10,122 bases of DNA from UBA668 sp041178405 (GTDB lineage Bacteria > Actinomycetota > Acidimicrobiia > Acidimicrobiales > Ilumatobacteraceae): positions 1 to 10,122 of the forward strand of contig JBEGVK010000190.1 in assembly GCA_041178405.1 (NCBI GenBank), written 5' to 3'. The notes beneath the pieces are model-generated. The model did not search any database. It worked only from the letters and a program-made list of their open reading frames with translations, and was not told the DNA's origin. Positions 8,771 through 10,122 of this stretch are shown in pieces. Both the position numbers and the translations under genes were made by a program. Within the stretch, counting starts at the first letter, position 1. Each line of letters starts with the position of its first letter.

Positions 8771-9238
8771 TCAGCAGGACCAGTAGTCGAGGCGTCCGAG
8801 ACGCTCGAAGACGGTCGCTCCGCCGCCGCTGATGGCAGCGACGGTGTAGAAGTCTTCCTTGCCCTCTGGGTCGGCGTTCGGACAGGCGCTCACCGGTGTG
8901 CTCACCTTCCACGACAGCTTCTGACCCTTGGCGAGTGCCTTGCTCGAGCTGGTGACGAACGATCCGTTGAGCTTGTCGATCAGCGTGCCGTCGAGCTCGA
9001 TCACCATCACCGTGACGGTGACGCTGGTGGCGGTGGCGGCAGTGCAGGTGACCGAGCCCGTGCCGCTGAGCTGCTTGGTCGAGGTGACGGCGGGAAGCGC
9101 CGAGGTGATCGAGCACGAGACGGCGGAGGTCTTCAATGACACAGTGGCGCTGGCGGGGCTGCCGCCGAAGACTGACATCAGCAGTGCGGCCGTCGCAACG
9201 AGGGCGCTGGCGGTGGTGATGGAACCCCTGCGAGTCAT
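8771..9238 (-). CDS. Small secreted four-cysteine protein, paralogue A
   Basis: I do not recognise this family. The protein is 155 residues with a clear Sec signal peptide: TRRGS, a hydrophobic core about 9-25, and a likely cut after ASA at position 31. The mature part of about 124 residues is rich in Thr, Ser and Val in alternating patterns (VTVTVMVIELDGTLID), which suggests a beta-sandwich. It has four cysteines, C42, C65, C119 and C155, the last being the final residue. No membrane anchor, lipobox or LPXTG sorting motif is visible, so it is probably released or held by partners. About half of the mature residues are identical to the product of the gene just upstream, and all four cysteines align. 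Start choice is supported by GAGGAGG five bases before the ATG. Two disulfides are likely once exported. Confidence 0.85.
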   Translation of the reverse strand: MTRRGSITTASALVATAALLMSVFGGSPASATVSLKTSAVSCSITSALPAVTSTKQLSGTGSVTCTAATATSVTVTVMVIELDGTLIDKLNGSFVTSSSKALAKGQKLSWKVSTPVSACPNADPEGKEDFYTVAAISGGGATVFERLGRLDYWSC

Positions 9239-9243
9239 CGATG

Positions 9244-9250
9244 CCTCCTC
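9244..9250 (-). promoter_or_regulatory. Strong ribosome binding site of secreted paralogue A
   Basis: Read on the minus strand this is GAGGAGG, five bases before the ATG at 9238. It is one of the best Shine-Dalgarno matches in the window and fixes the start of this gene. It contrasts with paralogue B, which has none. Confidence 0.75.
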
Positions 9251-9308
9251 GATCGGGCCGGTGGGCCCCGGCGGGCGGTCGCACCGGAGCGGCTGCGACT
9301 CACAGGAG

Positions 9309-9336
9309 GTATCGACAGTCGGGTACTACGACTTGA
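9309..9336 (-). promoter_or_regulatory. Possible FliA/WhiG-like promoter for paralogue A
   Basis: On the minus strand TCAA (9336 to 9333) is followed after 16 bases by GTCGATAC (9316 to 9309). The motility/development sigma factors FliA, SigD and WhiG recognise about TAAA-N15/16-GCCGATAA. The match is 3 of 4 and 6 of 8 with correct spacing. Transcription would start near 9303, giving a leader of about 65 bases before the ATG. The same stretch can fold as an interrupted dyad (9311-9321 with 9329-9342), so a regulator site or a weak terminator for the upstream gene are alternatives. Confidence 0.4.
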
Positions 9337-9342
9337 GTCGAT
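9311..9342. repeat. Interrupted inverted repeat between the two secreted-protein genes
   Basis: ATCGACAGTCG (9311-9321) pairs with CGACT (9329-9333) and GTCGAT (9337-9342), leaving a three-base bulge and a seven-base loop. The 156-base gap between paralogues B and A (9239-9394) contains this dyad, the promoter-like elements inside it and the ribosome binding site of A, and no other gene that I can support. Confidence 0.55.
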
Positions 9343-9394
9343 TGCCCAACTCTTGAGGCATCCCAGATCGGGAGCCGACCGTCCAACGGGGAGG

Positions 9395-9856
9395 TCAGCA
9401 GTTCCAGGCGTCGATTCGGCCGACTCGCTCGGTGGCCGAGGTCTTGCCGTTGGTGACCCGCACCACGGTGTAGTAGTCCTCGAGGCCGGTGCCGTCGGCG
9501 TTCGCACACGTGCGGGCCGGGGTCGACAGGCTCCACGACACGGTGCCATTCAGCTTGGTGAGGGTCTTCGTCTCCGAGACGAAGAAGAGGTTGCCCATCG
9601 TGTCGATCTTGGTGCCATCAAGTTCGACGACCTGCACGGTGACCGTGACGGTGGTCGTGGTCGTGGCCGTGCACTGAATGTTCGCTGAGCCGGTCAACTC
9701 CTTTGACACGGTGAGCGGGGCGGGCACATTGGCCGACGCCAAGCAGGACACAGCGGTGGTGCGGAGCGACACTGTGGCGAAGGCCGATGAGGGGGTGAAG
9801 ACGGCCACGGCAGCCACGACGGCCACTGCCGTACGGAGTCCGAGTCGTCTGCGCAT
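9395..9856 (-). CDS. Small secreted four-cysteine protein, paralogue B
   Basis: I do not recognise this family. The protein has 153 residues. The signal peptide has a basic start (MRRRLGLR), a hydrophobic core of about 9-20 and a likely cut after AFA at position 27. The mature domain starts TVSL, as in paralogue A. Cysteines are C38, C62, C117 and C153 with spacings 24, 55 and 36; A has 23, 54 and 36. Shared segments include TVSLxTxAVSC, VTVTVxVxELDGTxID, STPxxxCxNAD, EDxYTV and ERxGRxDxWxC. A Thr run (CTATTTTTVTVTV) marks a beta strand region. No anchor motif is visible. The two genes are a tandem duplication on one strand, 156 bases apart. No Shine-Dalgarno precedes this ATG; a -10-like TATAAC sits at -12 to -7 relative to it, suggesting a leaderless message. 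Confidence 0.85.
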   Translation of the reverse strand: MRRRLGLRTAVAVVAAVAVFTPSSAFATVSLRTTAVSCLASANVPAPLTVSKELTGSANIQCTATTTTTVTVTVQVVELDGTKIDTMGNLFFVSETKTLTKLNGTVSWSLSTPARTCANADGTGLEDYYTVVRVTNGKTSATERVGRIDAWNC

Positions 9857-9885
9857 GTGAGAGTTATATCATCCGAAACTCTCAC
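9857..9885 (-). promoter_or_regulatory. Leaderless promoter under a perfect palindromic operator
   Basis: GTGAGAGTT (9857-9865) is the exact reverse complement of AACTCTCAC (9877-9885), with an 11-base spacer. It abuts the ATG of paralogue B. Within it, read on the minus strand, TATAAC (9868 to 9863) lies at -12 to -7 if transcription starts at the A of the ATG. The candidate -35, TGGAAC about 17 bases further up, is weak, which suits an activated or alternative-sigma promoter; GGAAC also resembles ECF-sigma -35 elements. A dyad of this size over a -10 is a typical repressor site. The regulator is unknown. Confidence 0.6.
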
Positions 9886-9929
9886 GTTCCACGCTGAAAT
9901 CGCCACGGCGCGTGATCTTGATGTTGGTA

Positions 9930-9959
9930 GTGAAAACGTCACGCATAGTGTGATTTCAC
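9930..9959. repeat. Upstream dyad, possible activator or repressor site
   Basis: GTGAAA (9930-9935) and TTTCAC (9954-9959) are perfect inverted arms, with an inner pair TCAC (9939-9942) and GTGA (9950-9953). The centre lies about 90 bases upstream of the paralogue B start. This local stretch is more AT-rich than its surroundings, as is common for control regions. No known consensus is matched well. Confidence 0.4.
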
Positions 9960-9976
9960 GGGGCGTGTGCGACCCA

Positions 9977-10027
9977 CCACGCACGCTGCGTGGCGGTCTC
10001 GGGCGGTCCGAGCGGATCGTGCCGCCC
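9977..10027 (-). terminator. Two hairpins after the truncated receiver gene
   Basis: On the minus strand, just beyond the stop at 10038, GGGCGG (10001-10006) pairs with CCGCCC (10022-10027), with an inner TCCG/CGGA stem and a five-base bulge. Further on, CCACGCA (9977-9983) pairs perfectly with TGCGTGG (9987-9993) across a three-base loop. There is no U-run. Together they are a plausible terminator separating the receiver gene from the secreted-protein genes. Confidence 0.45.
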
Positions 10028-10037
10028 GCCCCCGGGC

Positions 10038-10122
10038 TCAGCCGAGGTCGGCCATGGCGGCGACGAGTGCAGCGATGTCGAACGGCTTGACGACCACTCG
10101 CCCGATGCCGATCGTGGCGAGG
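10038..10122 (-). CDS. C-terminal end of a receiver-domain protein, cut by the window edge
   Basis: Only the last 27 residues are present, plus one leftover base at the window end. They read GRVVVKPFDIAALVAAMADLG at the C-terminus. The VVVKPFD block is the conserved Lys-Pro-Phe at the end of strand beta-5 in CheY-like receivers, followed by helix alpha-5. The protein stops 14 residues after KPF, so the receiver is its last domain: a single-domain regulator or the tail of another hybrid kinase. It lies on the same strand as the kinase and REC-EAL genes, suggesting a third signalling protein in the cluster. The stop is at 10038-10040. The call rests on a short stretch. Confidence 0.65.
   Translation of the reverse strand, partial: LATIGIGRVVVKPFDIAALVAAMADLG

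Noticed and set aside
8670..9284. N-terminal extension of the hybrid kinase by 205 codons in the same open frame.
   Set aside because: It would overlap the whole of secreted paralogue A on the same strand and reads as low-complexity Arg/His-rich sequence. The ATG at 8669 gives a normal N-terminus.
9244..9310. Anti-Shine-Dalgarno ACCTCCT (minus strand, 9310-9304) that could pair with the GAGGAGG of paralogue A to mask it.
   Set aside because: It overlaps the -10 of the likely promoter, so it would mostly not be in the transcript, and a six-base pairing over more than 50 bases is weak.
9239..9394. A c-di-GMP riboswitch (GEMM) in the gap between the secreted-protein genes, suggested by the nearby EAL gene.
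   Set aside because: I do not find the conserved GEMM core motifs. The dyad there is better explained as promoter or regulator-site structure.

Overview
The window is GC-rich DNA (about two thirds G+C by eye) that is densely coding. It looks like a chromosomal piece from a high-GC actinobacterium. Supporting signs are the roughly 390-residue DusB-family enzyme of actinobacterial length, a groES-groEL pair behind HrcA/CIRCE operators, a Gly/Met-rich GroEL tail, and codons ending mostly in G or C. An Acidimicrobiia (Ilumatobacter-like) source is my guess and cannot be settled from this sequence. The first 13 bases match the 3' end of the Illumina adapter exactly, so the left edge is a read/contig end and not native sequence.

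Left half, plus strand (housekeeping). The 3' end of an RlmL/THUMP-type RNA methyltransferase gene comes first, followed by a candidate hairpin. Next are a tRNA-dihydrouridine synthase (dusB) and a Maf/YhdE-type nucleotide pyrophosphatase, which overlap by 4 bases. Then come groES and groEL. The groES control region is compact: two CIRCE operators start 49 bp apart, and a sigma70-like promoter is wedged between and into them. The first operator begins inside the last codons of maf. A perfect 16-bp hairpin closes the groESL unit.

Right half, minus strand (signalling). Reading from the right edge leftwards: the C-terminal tail of a receiver-domain protein cut by the window end; two tandem paralogous small secreted proteins with four matching cysteines each; a 976-residue membrane hybrid histidine kinase (multi-TM N-terminus, large extracytoplasmic sensor region, PAS-like segment, HisKA, HATPase, receiver); and a 410-residue REC-EAL protein with an apparently intact c-di-GMP phosphodiesterase site. 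The kinase and REC-EAL genes are 13 bp apart, so the simplest reading is a kinase controlling c-di-GMP breakdown. The secreted paralogues have their own promoter-like elements: a leaderless promoter under a perfect palindrome for the first, and a FliA/WhiG-like promoter for the second. The two halves converge on a pair of hairpins between groEL and the REC-EAL gene.

The most novel part is the linkage of the tandem four-cysteine secreted proteins, which I do not recognise, to the hybrid kinase and the c-di-GMP phosphodiesterase. I see no CRISPR array, tRNA, rRNA, transposase or phage gene.
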